Source: Phymatolithon calcareum
Taxonomy: Eukaryota > Rhodophyta > Florideophyceae > Hapalidiales
Direction: 5' to 3'
Assembly (NCBI GenBank): GCA_977006965.1
Contig: OZ345378.1
Coordinates: forward strand, 930,001-994,000
Length of the DNA stretch: 64,000 bases
The notes under the pieces are model-generated. The model saw only the letters and a list, made by a program, of their open reading frames with translations, was not told the origin of the DNA and made no database searches. The first letter of the stretch is position 1. Each line of letters opens with the position of its first letter. This document shows positions 54,401 through 64,000 of this stretch, piece by piece. Position numbers and translations under genes: made by a program.

Positions 54401-55779
54401 GTGATAGTTCTTCAATCGAACACCGAAAATGCAGAGACGCTATCGCTCTTGTTCACTCTGCGTCAAGCTTGATCAAAGACATTTCGTTTCTGCCAGATCC
54501 CCAGCGCGACAGCACTCGAGATATTGAGATGTTCAACGCAAACTATGGAACGAACGCTATTATCAACATTCAAAAGCGTGTGGATGACCATATCGCAAAG
54601 ATTGAGTCGATTTGCTCGATGGACGACAGCTCCGCTCTTGACCTCGAGACGCCCAGCACCAATCGGAGTCGCCGAACGATTCTCAGTCGCGAGCGAGATT
54701 TATGCACTCTTGCTAGGAAAACCGTAGACAAGCCGAATGTGCACAGACTTAGAGAGCTTGTGCTGACTACTCTTCCTATGCTCGGCCATGTATCCATCTT
54801 CGCTGAGCTTCCTCTGGAGAAATCTCACCAAGATTTGAAAAGAGCGATTCGCGCATCCAACAAAAAGGATGCACATATGCAAGCTATTGAGAACGCCATT
54901 TTCAGTGACTGGCAGGGCCGCTTATCGATATCAGCTTTACCTCAGCCCCAGACGGACCAATCAATTCTTTCGTGCTACCGTTTGTTGTCAGGGAGAGAGA
55001 TGGTTATGTCTCAGAACGGTGTCGTTGAAGAATGCAAAAGGAATCTGGTGTCAAAGTGTTTTAACCCCTGCGTCCTAAAGGAGCTTCAACTTCAAGACAA
55101 ATCTGTCCTTTCCAAGAGGCTGTTGAGTCTGTCATCCTCTCCAAAGTGGGAGCTCATCAATCGGGCTCATGTGAATCAATCGCCCGAAAGGGGAGCGTCT
55201 TCGTCCTCAAGAACAGATTTTGAGGCTAAATCTCTCATTCTCAGCCTGTTCAGCAAAAGACTCCCGAATGATACACTTTGGTATTCAACAGATGTGTCAC
55301 GCTGCACTTCATCAAATCTTTACGGATTTACGCTGAAAAGAGGCGACATTGTCGAGACTCTGACTGTTGAAACAATGCATATCAATTCTCACAATCCATT
55401 CCTCCTCCAATGTGGTCCTCGCGAATTCAGAGATAGATCGATGTCTCCCACCGTCTGGTGCACCGACAGTTTTTTTTCTGTTCAGAATTCAAGAGGATAT
55501 GAGAGTTTCTTTGCTGCAGTCTGGCCATGTTTACCTGCCGAAGATCGTTCAGGAAAAATGGGTTCTGTTTTCAGGGTGGCGCGCGAGAGGAAGCTTTGCA
55601 TTGCAGAAATAGATGCGTTTCTGCGTCCAGTTCCTACCCTTCATGACTGTGACCCTTTTAGATGTTCTCTTGATGGGAAGGGGCAGAATATTATACATTC
55701 CCCTAGCTATACACCGATTAATGGCGGAAGCTTTATCCCCTTCACTCGCAGAGGTGGACTTCCTCCTCGCCAAGGATAG
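51401..55779 (+). pseudogene. KDZ/CACTA-like DDE transposase, two in-frame stops
   Basis: From 51757 to 55779 one frame of 1341 codons is interrupted only by TAG (53548-53550) and TAA (54070-54072). The block around the first stop, FVIFWDGFEMQDG then GDGVYLLSLNLP, and RIFLDLVGFIGDTPALNTFL, with a following CCHLWRYVRR, resembles the core of KDZ and CACTA/Tnp2-type transposases. The later part has LIAPDHLLSGYFRDCMNLDI. A basic segment (KRRRNVALKQRRRQ) sits at about 53030-53080. The frame has no early ATG. A candidate first exon is 51401-51466 (22 codons) joined to a CAG acceptor at 51756 in matching phase. Probably recently inactivated. Confidence 0.6.
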
Positions 55780-56080
55780 ACATGCGAAGAAGAAGGTCAG
55801 TCGAAGACTCTTCTGACTCTTAGTGTACATCTTTTTCAATTCAAGAAAATTCATTTACTCTGGTTCACATTTTTGGTCATCTTTCTCTTGTGCAGGCGAG
55901 ACTCTCCAGTTTCACCGAAGCATGCACTAACGGATATCTTTCGATCTAATATTTGGTTCACCTGGTGCCATCGTGCCGAAAATACCTAGCACCCCTGCAG
56001 ACTCAACACACATATCTAGAAACTTCCAACGACGCACAAAACCTCAGATACCATTGCTGCTACACGCCGGCTGAAGCTGC

Positions 56081-58175
56081 CTAGTTAGACTGCTGCTCCA
56101 CCCTTGAACGTTCATCTATTTCCATTCCCGACACACCTGGTACAACGAAAACAGTTTGGGTACTCACCGTCCCAGTTCGCTGACACTCCATCTCGCGTAC
56201 TCTCTTCTCTTTGACGTATGCGTCCCAGCCGATGGTGAGCTTTTGATCGCGATACTTTTCGAGGAGCGAATAGCGTTCTTCATTGTCAACTTCGACGCTT
56301 GTCCCACCGCCGCACATCGCAGTTACTTCGGCGTCCAAAACGGAGGAGATGGACCTACAGACTGTCGCCGACCGAGAGTTGAATCCTGTGCTGCCTCCTG
56401 GTGCGCTCTCCTTCAGAGGTGACCATGTCACTTGCCCGAGAGCGGAGGTCTCAACTGCGGTGAGATCGAAGCCGCATAGCTTCCGTAGAAGGGCATAGAG
56501 ACCAACCGCTTGTATGTGGATAGCCCGTAGAGAAGAATCCGATGCGGAAAGAACGTCATCGAACTCATTAAACCTGTAAGACGCATAAAGGGCTTCCGCG
56601 ATGACCTTGTGGAAGCTCCGATCCACAGACTCTTCCAGAAAGTAGGTGCCATCGTCCGGGGTCTTTCCATCAGGCACAAATCGCCGCCACTTCAGCTGCA
56701 CGGAAAGAAACGGGAAGTCAGCCTGCAACTGTTTAAATTTGCTCAAGTTGTCTTTTTCAATAGACAATATTCTGTCTCCTTCAGTTTTTGCGCTGACAAG
56801 CCCCGCCAAAGGAATTTTCCACATATTCGAAGGTGATATGCTTGACGGATCGACATTTGTTGGAGATCTTTCAGAATTGAACACGATTTCATATCCAGCA
56901 TCGAATGCATCATGAGGCGTAGGGTATTCCGCAATCTTCTCCACCAAAAAAATAGCTCCTTGAAAAGAATCTTTCGCGCCTCATTCCGACCGGTAGTTAG
57001 CTTGTCCATGAATTTCGTCCTCATCGATTGAATGGAGTGTTCACGAGACGCAAGAACAGGATCGTGATCTCCTGTGAGTCCCATCTTCCTGCGCTTCTCC
57101 TCCCTGACGGATTCACGGCGTCTGTGGGACGCCGAGTGGTCACGGCTACCGGAAGATCCTCGGGATATCGTAGCTTCCGACGCGCTAATGTATGGGCGGT
57201 CCGTATTTTCCTCAACTGTAACAACGTTATTGACCACTTGGAACGTATTCTCGTCATTACCGAACGATACAAGCCACGGCGGTACGTGCATTTGTGGATT
57301 GCTTCCAAGACGAAGAGCCTCAGATATAAGATAGTTCCTTGTTAACGTCACTTTTTGCGCCAGCACTATCCTCAAAGCCAGAGACCAGCCCGCTACTGCA
57401 CGTGTACGGTATTTGTTAACTCCGAAGTCCTTCCGGCTCCCGAAAAATAGGATCGATAAGCCTGAGGTTCCCTTGACCACTTCTTCGTGACGCTCCATCA
57501 TCATTAGAATACCAGGAGAGAGCCAATTTCGGAACTGTGAGTGACGGTAGGCGAAGGACAGAACCGTCAGTAGCATACTGAAGACGAGATGTTCTTTTGA
57601 ACCCTGCTCAGGGTTGAGGAGAACGTCGAGATGGTCCATCGCCGCAGGCGGCTCAGGCATCTTTCGCTTTCTGGAAACAGGGCCAATCTCTGTCCTTGTT
57701 TTTGCTCAATTGCACTTTGGACCACACCTTGCTGAATCTTCTCCATGACAGTAATCAAGAGTTTCTGCCTGTCCTCGAAAACCTTCTTCATATCGGCATG
57801 CTGCTGAGGGATATCTTGACATATTTCGCCTTTCACGCGCTCTAAAACAGCGAGAAGCTGGTCCGCTGGAACTGTGTCGCCTGTTACGTTGCTCAGAGTT
57901 CTCAAGAATTCAGCTCTGGACTGTATCATGGTTGAGGGGCCGGCTGAAGAACCTAAAGCAGCTGTACGCGGCGGAGCAGCAGCGTCCTCGGCAGCTTGTG
58001 GACGTGGAGCAAGTGGGGGTCCAGGTGCCACGGGCGTGTGAAGTGGATTCTGCAGGTCGGTGTGCTCGCTTAAAGATCGCCTGACGTCGGTCGGTGTGTG
58101 TGAAGTAGCTCCAGTGAGTGCCGTGCCATCTTCCTGTGCTTGGGTGGAACTCGGGGCAGTTGATTGCACAGTCAT
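56081..58175 (-). pseudogene. element ORF 3, unknown protein with two frame changes
   Basis: ATG 58175 opens a Ser/Pro/Ala-rich N-terminus and a helical region (ADMKKVFEDRQKLLITVMEK). The frame changes near 57700 at a GAGCAAAAACAAGG tract into a second frame with SRKRKMPEPP and, later, RRRESVREEKRRK, both NLS-like. At 56946-56952 a run of seven T (minus strand) marks a -1 change into a third frame that runs to 56081 (YRFNEFDDVLSASDSSLRAI, SVEVDNEERYSLLEKYRDQK). Frames abut cleanly, so this was one protein of roughly 690 residues. It is convergent with the transposase. No family recognised. Confidence 0.5.
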
Positions 58176-59770
58176 TTTGATTTGGCTTGCACTCAGTGGA
58201 AAGAAACCAGGACGAAAAACAGCTGAGTGATCTCGACACCCAGTGCACGAGCTGCCCCTGGTGTCTCACGCAAAATAGTCCCACATGAAGCATACGTGTA
58301 CACGTATATTTTCTTTCTGGACCGTCTCAAGTCATGCACTACTGAACGGATTAACGGATTGGGCGATTTTGATTGACGCGTGAACATTAATCAAACACGC
58401 CACTGGAGCGGCACATCAATCAACTGAGTGTGTTCATTTTAAAGCATGCGTTTTAACACGCGCAGTTCGACGTAGTGACGTACTCGGTGATGTTTAAAGC
58501 AAGGAACGGTAATCAGAAAGAACGCAATTCGCCGAACAAGTCGTCTCTTGCCTGGAAATGCGGTCAGGTAGTCGATAGCGAGTGGCACCGCTAAAATTAC
58601 AACGGTGGTTTCTACCGTCCTCCTCTCTTTCCCATCAACTACGCGAATGACGATCGTCCACACACTGGGCTTGTCTTCGAGCTTGGTTGCTAGAATCCTA
58701 TGTGGGGAGTCACCCGACTGCGGAAGCGATAAGAAGTACAATTCCTATCCCTGTTCCCGCATGGTGCATAAATTTTTGTGCCTTTTTGTGGTGCATAGAA
58801 GTTGCATTAATATACTTTTAGGCCAAAGAAACGAGGAAAGTGTCGCAATTTGAAAAAACAGAGAGCAAATTTTGCTCTACTGTTCTTGCATGGATTACAA
58901 ATTCGTGACTTTTTCGTCGACTTGTCGAGGCAGAAAATAATTTCGAACTCACAAGGTTTACTAGAAAACATGCACCTCGCAACATATGTGGTGTTTGAGG
59001 ATAGTGTAATATTTCGACTGCTCAGTTTCCCTATATAAACCAGACTAACCTTGCGCTTTGCCGAGGAGGGACGTGAAGTAGTTAATCAAGTTTTCATCAC
59101 CTAAATAACTCTGGAAACAAATACGAAGCTTGCTCTGTTTGTGTTGAGTAACTGGCTCTTCGGTACATGCTCCCTACGCTCAGCGACAAGTCTCACATCC
59201 GCGTCTGACTTCTATTGGTCTGTGGCGTCCGGTGTTATGTCGCTGTTTTCGTCGCGACTATACGCCTCGGAGCGTGGCTTTCGGGTTTTCGCGTGACTGT
59301 ACGCTGCGCTCCTCGGATCGCGATACCTAAGATGCCCCTGGCAAGTGATTTTATCTCAAATCGATGTAAGAGATGACGCGGCAATCGAGAAGTCTTGAGA
59401 GAGAGGAAACAGGATGAATGCTGGTTATCTTCGAAGTGAAATTCAGAAGCAAAGAGGAGGTCATTGACTCCGCAACAGCGCTTTCCTATAGTTACACGAA
59501 TCTATATCCAAGAGATTCGCAAGGTGGGCATACGGTTTCCTACGTGCATTTCCTTATTTCACCGAATTTACCACTTGCGCGCAAAATCCAATCTTAGGAA
59601 TACCAATTGTCGGGTACGGAATTGGAGCACCACGCAAGCTTAGGCGATAGTATGATTTCCTTGTGCTCTTCGCAGAACACTATAAAAGCCGCAGAACTTA
59701 TCCGTCGATGGAGTTCGGCAAGCAAGAAAGAAAACAACCATCGAAGTTTGCTTCACAACGATACCGAGGG
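58176..59770. other. no recognised gene
   Basis: Contains a TATAAAAG box at 59681 and a block at about 59190-59330 resembling 63670-63780 (GTGTTATGTCGCTGT, GGATCGCGATA). No protein family seen. Confidence 0.4.
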
Positions 59771-60048
59771 ATAAGGTCCTTGACCTTAGACCTCGACGGG
59801 AACATACTGGCTCCAAAGTTGCTCATCGCGAGTAACCACAGTCGTGTATTCAAGATTGAACCGACTCCTAAGTTGCTCATTGCGAGTACCCCTAGCCGCT
59901 CTCAATAATAAGGTCCTTGATCTTAGACCTCGACGAGGACATACCGGCTCCAAAGTTGCTCATCGCGAGTAACCATAGTCGTGTGTTTAAGATTGAACCG
60001 ACTCCTAAGCTGTTCATTGCGAATACCCATAGCCGGTCTCAATAATAA
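59771..60048. repeat. tandem duplication, 137-bp unit x 2 with inner subrepeats
   Basis: Units begin ATAAGGTCCTT at 59771 and 59908. Each unit itself holds two similar segments (CTCCAAAGTTGCTCATCGCG and CTCCTAAGTTGCTCATTGCG), so duplication happened at two levels. The period is not a multiple of three, so this is not coding repetition. Confidence 0.9.
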
Positions 60049-60094
60049 GCTCGAAACTGGAAATTTCGAGACAGATTTGCCTGGTCATAAGGGA

Positions 60095-60230
60095 AATGTG
60101 TCTCTCGCGTATCTAGGCGCTGTTTTTCCGCTTCACTAGCAGTATATAAGATAGTTAGTGCCCCTTAGAAAAGGAAGGTGGGAGTTCTTCGGGATTCGGT
60201 TCCACTGCTTGGATCGCTGCGCGCTCAAGT
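60095..60230 (+). promoter_or_regulatory. duplicated promoter-like block (TATA) upstream of 60231
   Basis: Similar to about 63800-63930. It shares AGTATATAA (about 60141 and 63849) and AAGGAAGGTGGGGAG-type sequence after it, then the start of the coding-like segment. A TATA box at this spacing before an ATG in both copies suggests a duplicated gene start. Confidence 0.5.
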
Positions 60231-60701
60231 ATGCCTACGTCCCTTCGACCGCGCGGAATCGGAGCTCTTCCCACCTTTGCCCGTCCTTTCCCTTCTTCTC
60301 CCTCGTCTTCTCCTTTCGTACCGCAAACGTCGAGTCGGCGTTTGCGCGGTCATCTTCAAGCTTATTCTTCTCCGTGTTCGAAGGCTCGCGCTCGTACGAG
60401 AGCTGGAGCTCCCGAGAAACTAAGTCGTTTCTTTCCGGCCAGAGTCGCTGTTGTCTCCGTTCCCGATGGCCCGCGCTCTTCCCCGTTCCACACCACCGCT
60501 GGAGTTTCCGGAAGGCTACCGGACTTATCCTCATCACCTGAACGATCTTGTGGTGCTCTTTGCGAAGCCCAGTACGGCGTAACCTCGCGCCCGTGTATGA
60601 TCACCGCGCCCGCTTGTGTTCCCGTAAAGCACATGGAGTGCTCCGATGTTGCTCTACACGTACGTGTCGAAGAGCACGGCAATGCGTTTGGATGCACCTG
60701 A
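60231..60701 (+). CDS. small Ser/Pro/Arg-rich protein, unknown
   Basis: ATG 60231 opens 156 codons, GC-rich relative to flanks, about 85 bp after a TATA box. The start LRPRGIGALPTF is echoed at the paralogous site near 63955 (LRPRGVGVLP), which has lost the aligned ATG. The middle is Ser/Pro/Arg-rich and the end has GVTSRPCMITAPACVPVKHM. I recognise no family. Conservation of one frame in the second copy favours coding, but the second copy is cut by the window end. Confidence 0.35.
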   Translation: MPTSLRPRGIGALPTFARPFPSSPSSSPFVPQTSSRRLRGHLQAYSSPCSKARARTRAGAPEKLSRFFPARVAVVSVPDGPRSSPFHTTAGVSGRLPDLSSSPERSCGALCEAQYGVTSRPCMITAPACVPVKHMECSDVALHVRVEEHGNAFGCT

Positions 60702-61261
60702 TATCCTCGTCTTCGAAAAAAGAAGTCGTACAGTTCCAACCAGCTCAGCGATTTTCCAAACGTAGGCCACACAGAAGAGAGGTCTACCTCGTCCTCCGCC
60801 TTCCATAGTTTTAGTGCACGAAGTCCAGGACAATGTCACACAATAGCCGCAACATGCTCTTGACAGTTCACTGTCGCAGAAAGAGATTCCAACGTGCCGC
60901 TGAACTATTCGAGAATCTTTTCGAAAAGGACGTGTCTATTCACGTCAATCAGATCCAGTGATTTCACGGCATTGCAATTCGAAGCAAACGTACGCCACTC
61001 ACGTGGCTAAATGGCTCAGCAAAGGCAAATATTCAACTTTTGAATGTTCTGCTCTTGGATTGTCTCACACTTTTGGTAGGACCAACAGGGAAGATATACC
61101 GAAGCTCACTCATATTTCGTTTGAAAACGCATCTGCAACGGAGCTCTACTGTGTTCTTGCGGTCGCTCATGGTCCACATTCACTGAATATAGAAACAAGG
61201 GTTCCTAGAAAGCGCAAACATAACTGCGCTTGAAGCGGAAGGGATGGCACGCATTAATCAC
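60702..61261. other. intergenic, no recognised gene
   Basis: Short frames only; nothing further seen. Confidence 0.4.
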
Positions 61262-61810
61262 GTCCTGAGAGTGGTTAATAGCTCCAATTCCTTGGACAAT
61301 AAAATAGCGCAGGTTGGGCACGACGAAAACGATTCCAGAATATCGACGACAACTGAAACGACCGAGCCTGAATCAACGTCATAATCGCTATACAATGTAA
61401 TTTACGCTGTCTCGAGAAGGGCATTCGACTGCACGATACCGCAGAACGACTTCCATTGCGGGAACGCAATTGACAAAGCGAATACACGAAACTCTACAGT
61501 GTTCCTGCCTATGCAGTCCAGGATTTTCTCGAAGTCTTGACTTGACAAGTTTCCCAAAGCTAGAACCTCAAGTTGCGGCTTTGGACTGAGAATATGCCGG
61601 ACACGATTTGATATGCAGCTTTGGATAGATGGCATATCCAAAGCTTTTTAAGTTAGCACAGTGCTTCATCGCATCATTCCGTCTCATTATCTCCCTTGGT
61701 TTGTTCTGTCCCTTCTCTGGGGTCAAAGCCCCGGAGAGAGAGTAGTGCGTGTTTGCTTCTCTGGGGTCAAAGCCCCGAAGAGAGAACATTGCAGATGTCA
61801 GAAGAGGCAA
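61262..61810 (-). pseudogene. LRR-like protein fragment
   Basis: Minus-strand pieces read like leucine-rich repeats: HCANLKSFGYAIYP, PKPQLEVLALGNLSSQDFEK, NTVEFRVFALSIAFPQWKSF and, past an in-frame TAA at about 61404, SGSVVSVVVDILESFSSCP. A frame change lies near 61600. No start region or other domain is seen. The hairpin pair at 61714-61784 lies in its upstream part. Weakly supported. Confidence 0.3.
61714..61784. repeat. pair of tandem G/C-clamped hairpins
   Basis: TCTCTGGGGTCAAAGCCCC plus GGAGAGA (61714-61739) is repeated with one change at 61758-61784, a 44-bp period. Each copy folds as a stem with a 6-nt TCAAAG loop. Confidence 0.9.
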
Positions 61811-62111
61811 TCCGACGGCTCTCTTAAGTAATCCACAGTCACTAGCGCAGAAAACATGAATTTAGTTTGTAAATTCAATCCATGTTCGTATTACCACCGC
61901 CCTAAGTCTCATCAAAAAGCACACAATACATAAATGCAATACCTAAATTCATTTACGGGTCGTACTGAAGACGCCCTTTGTCTGCTTAGAAGGCGCATAA
62001 AACATGCATTCAGTACCTACATTATATTAATAAATTCACATTGCAGTCAAAATAAAGTGGCGCCTAAATTCCGCCGGTTGGAATGTTCTGAAGAACAAAA
62101 AAGTATCACAG

Positions 62112-62119
62112 TATATAAA
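62112..62119 (+). promoter_or_regulatory. TATA box for the H4-like/RING gene
   Basis: TATATAAA 46 bp before the ATG at 62158, implying a very short 5' UTR. Confidence 0.5.
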
Positions 62120-62157
62120 ATGATGTAGAGAAAGAGCAATGAAATCACTGTTGAGCC

Positions 62158-62811
62158 ATGGCACCTCTCCCGCATGATCGCAGTCACCGTGGAAGAATCT
62201 CTGCACAACTTGTTCGCCGCCTGGCTCGGTGTGGTGGAATCAAGCGCGTTTTAGGTATCCGCTATGGCCGGATTCGGAAGCAGAAGGACAAAATTGAGTT
62301 CTCGCTTCTAAATCTCGTTCAGAAGTCTACTCTAAATGTACCCCGTCCTGAAACTCGTCGTTCATCTCTCGGCGTTGCACGGTTCTCGACGGCCTCGAGT
62401 GGCGAAGTTTGGATACCGTTCCCAAAAGAATGTGCAGTGTGTCTTGATATTCTGGAAGGAAATGTCGTAAAACTGTTTTGCGGGCACGTGTTCCACACAG
62501 TTTGCTTTGATCAGATTGCTGCTCGTGCTGTTGCCGACGATAAAATACATCAGTGCTGCTTATGCAAATCTCCTGTTATTCCCAATATTCGATTTTATCC
62601 TTCGTTCAAGTCTACGTACAAGACGGACGAGGAGGAGCATGTCACAGCTTGTGCTCCACTTCATCAGAAAAAAATTGCAAAAAGGAGAGAGAAGAACAGA
62701 AGAAGGAAGGAGAGAAGGAATAGAAAAGAACAAGAAAACGAAACTCAACGCCAGCAGTTTTTAGATGACCTGCTAAAAATTTTCCCATCCATCGGAGACA
62801 AAAATAAATGA
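62158..62811 (+). CDS. histone-H4-like segment fused to a RING-H2 finger
   Basis: 217 residues, single exon, TATA box 46 bp upstream. Residues 14-40 (RRLARCGGIKRVLGIRY core) align with the histone H4 alpha-1/loop-1 region, where H4 has RRLARRGGVKRISGLIY; the following 20 residues (IEFSLLNLVQKS) could correspond to the start of H4 alpha-2. Residues 92-136 form a C3H2C3 RING-H2: C92, C95, C108, H110, H113, C116, C133, C136. A basic segment (KKIAKRREKNRRRKERRNRK, 171-190) could be nuclear-localising or bind nucleic acid. RING-H2 proteins are usually E3 ubiquitin ligases. A chromatin-linked E3 is inference; only part of the histone fold remains. Confidence 0.75.
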   Translation: MAPLPHDRSHRGRISAQLVRRLARCGGIKRVLGIRYGRIRKQKDKIEFSLLNLVQKSTLNVPRPETRRSSLGVARFSTASSGEVWIPFPKECAVCLDILEGNVVKLFCGHVFHTVCFDQIAARAVADDKIHQCCLCKSPVIPNIRFYPSFKSTYKTDEEEHVTACAPLHQKKIAKRREKNRRRKERRNRKEQENETQRQQFLDDLLKIFPSIGDKNK

Positions 62812-64000
62812 GTTGGAAACTTTCTCTTTGCTCAGCAATGTGTCTGTTCCTGTAACAAAGTAACGATGACTAATTGTTCAATGATAGTCATCACCTACAC
62901 CGACTTCCACTAGTCTAATATTCGATCGACAGATGCTATATCAGCTGGCGCACTCCCTGGTGATAGGCTACTTAAGCAAATCAACCGTCTCCAACAGCGA
63001 AGGAAGCAACAACGCACTGACCAAGCATCAACGAAAGGTATTGATTTAAAACGATGTGGCCCCTCTTTGCTTTGAGGGGCTCATACAGACTACCTTTTAT
63101 AAGCATTTGTTGCACCCCCTCACTGGATTAGTTGCACAGCACACTACTGTTAAGTTCATGATTCATCTATCCACGAGACCAGGGTCAAATTTGAATCTCT
63201 GGTTTTAAAAGCTTTGACTCCAATTGTCTCCATGGCGCTGGCCTCTTGACCGTGATTCAAGTGTTTTTAGAAGGCTGTAATCAAGCAGAAGACTTACTTG
63301 GTCATTGTTCATCGATGTACCGATCGTCGATAGTCGATGCCCCGGCTACTTGCGTCAGGATACATTGTATTATGTACCATAAAACTATCTGAGAGCAGAA
63401 CTACAGGAAGTTGCCTTGAGGAGGGAAGCTAGCACCAAAACAATGCTGCCGCATAGTGCACCATTAGTCTCGTGCCGACGGAAAGTCAGGAATTTAACGC
63501 GATGTAGTAGATCTTGTGGCGGTGAGGAAGGGAACAAAACAGGAGAGCAAAACAGGGTTGGGTCACTTGCTTAAAACTGGCCCGCGAAGGGAAGTCAATA
63601 TCCATGTGCGTGGAGCTATGTCAACCAGGGAAAAGTTGCAAAGCCAACAAGGTTGAACGGAGGAATCTTCGTGTCGCGCCCGTGTTATGTCGCTGTCCCA
63701 AGGCGGTCGCTCTTTCCACTCGCGACTGTATGCCGCACAACTTGGATCGCGATAGTCATGCTGCTCGTAATATGTGATCTAATGGGCCATACGGGCACGT
63801 GCCTCTCGTGTGTCTATACGCTGGATCGCTGTCTTTTGCGTAGGTTGAAGTATATAACGTAGTTTGTTCCTTCGGCAGAGTAAAGGAAGGTGGGGAGTTT
63901 TTTGGATTTCGGCTCGAATGCTCGACTCGTAGCACGCTCAACGTCGGCTCCGCGGCCCTTCGACCACGCGGGGTCGGAGTTCTTCCCGCCCTTGACCGCA
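62812..64000. other. gene-poor right end with second promoter-like block
   Basis: No complete gene. About 63060-63090 has a GCCCCTC/GAGGGGC hairpin. About 63670-63780 resembles 59190-59330, and 63800-64000 resembles 60095-60300, including TATATAA at about 63850 and the LRPRG coding-like start, so a paralogue of the 60231 gene may continue past the window. Confidence 0.45.

Noticed and set aside
59708-59908. Small frame after a TATA box with repeated peptide
   Set aside because: The 137-bp repeat period is not a multiple of three, and the second unit is not open in the same frame.

Overview
This window is eukaryotic nuclear DNA. Evidence: a mitochondrial-type EF-Tu with a presequence and an 88-nt GT-AG intron, a serine esterase with a 104-nt GT-AG intron, a PHO80-type cyclin, an RRM protein with an RE/RD-rich tail, a RING-H2 protein, a chromodomain LTR retrotransposon and several DNA transposons. 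Genes are few, compact and intron-poor, and their codons are more GC-rich than the transposon DNA around them. The mix of nuclear mitochondrial EF-Tu, a starch-binding CBM20 protein, a secreted triple-malectin protein and nested Gypsy elements would suit a multicellular red alga such as a Chondrus-like florideophyte. That assignment is inference.

Layout. 1-27.7 kb is mostly layered mobile DNA around one host gene, the cyclin at 18.06-19.50 kb. Its 5' flank (19503-21217) is duplicated at 1-1714. From left to right: duplication copy 1; a decayed LINE on the minus strand (1.7-5.0 kb) split by a GC-rich insert; repeat family X copy A (5.0-7.5 kb) carrying a kinase pseudogene; a piggyBac-like DNA transposon (7503-14760) with a young, intact 5.28-kb Gypsy chromovirus (7539-12818) inside it; LINE debris; repeat family R; family X copy C; the cyclin; duplication copy 2; family X copy B with two large hairpins; more R and LINE remnants.

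27.8-39.5 kb is the gene-rich part: pyroglutamyl-peptidase-like protein (+), mitochondrial EF-Tu (-) divergent from a zinc-ribbon/RRM protein (+), a possible transposon-like interval (31.65-33.41 kb), triple-malectin protein (+), DUF676-type esterase (+) and a CBM20 protein (-). 40.2-45.5 kb is poor in genes and rich in hairpins, with an 820-bp TIR-bounded element at 44669-45488. A tail-anchored double-zinc-ribbon protein lies at 45.9-47.3 kb.

49.9-58.2 kb holds a three-ORF cassette: a coiled-coil ORF (-), a very long transposase-like frame (+) resembling KDZ/CACTA-type DDE transposases and broken by only two in-frame stops, and a third ORF (-) with two frame changes. The right end has tandem repeats, a duplicated promoter-like block (about 60.1 and 63.8 kb), and a small gene that appears to fuse a histone-H4-like segment to a RING-H2 finger.

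The most unusual signals are: (1) family X copies that share flanks but carry different gene-fragment cargo arranged as inverted pairs, including a kinase catalytic loop on each strand; (2) the H4-like/RING fusion; (3) a prokaryote-style MJ0042 zinc ribbon fused to an RRM; and (4) the large transposase cassette.
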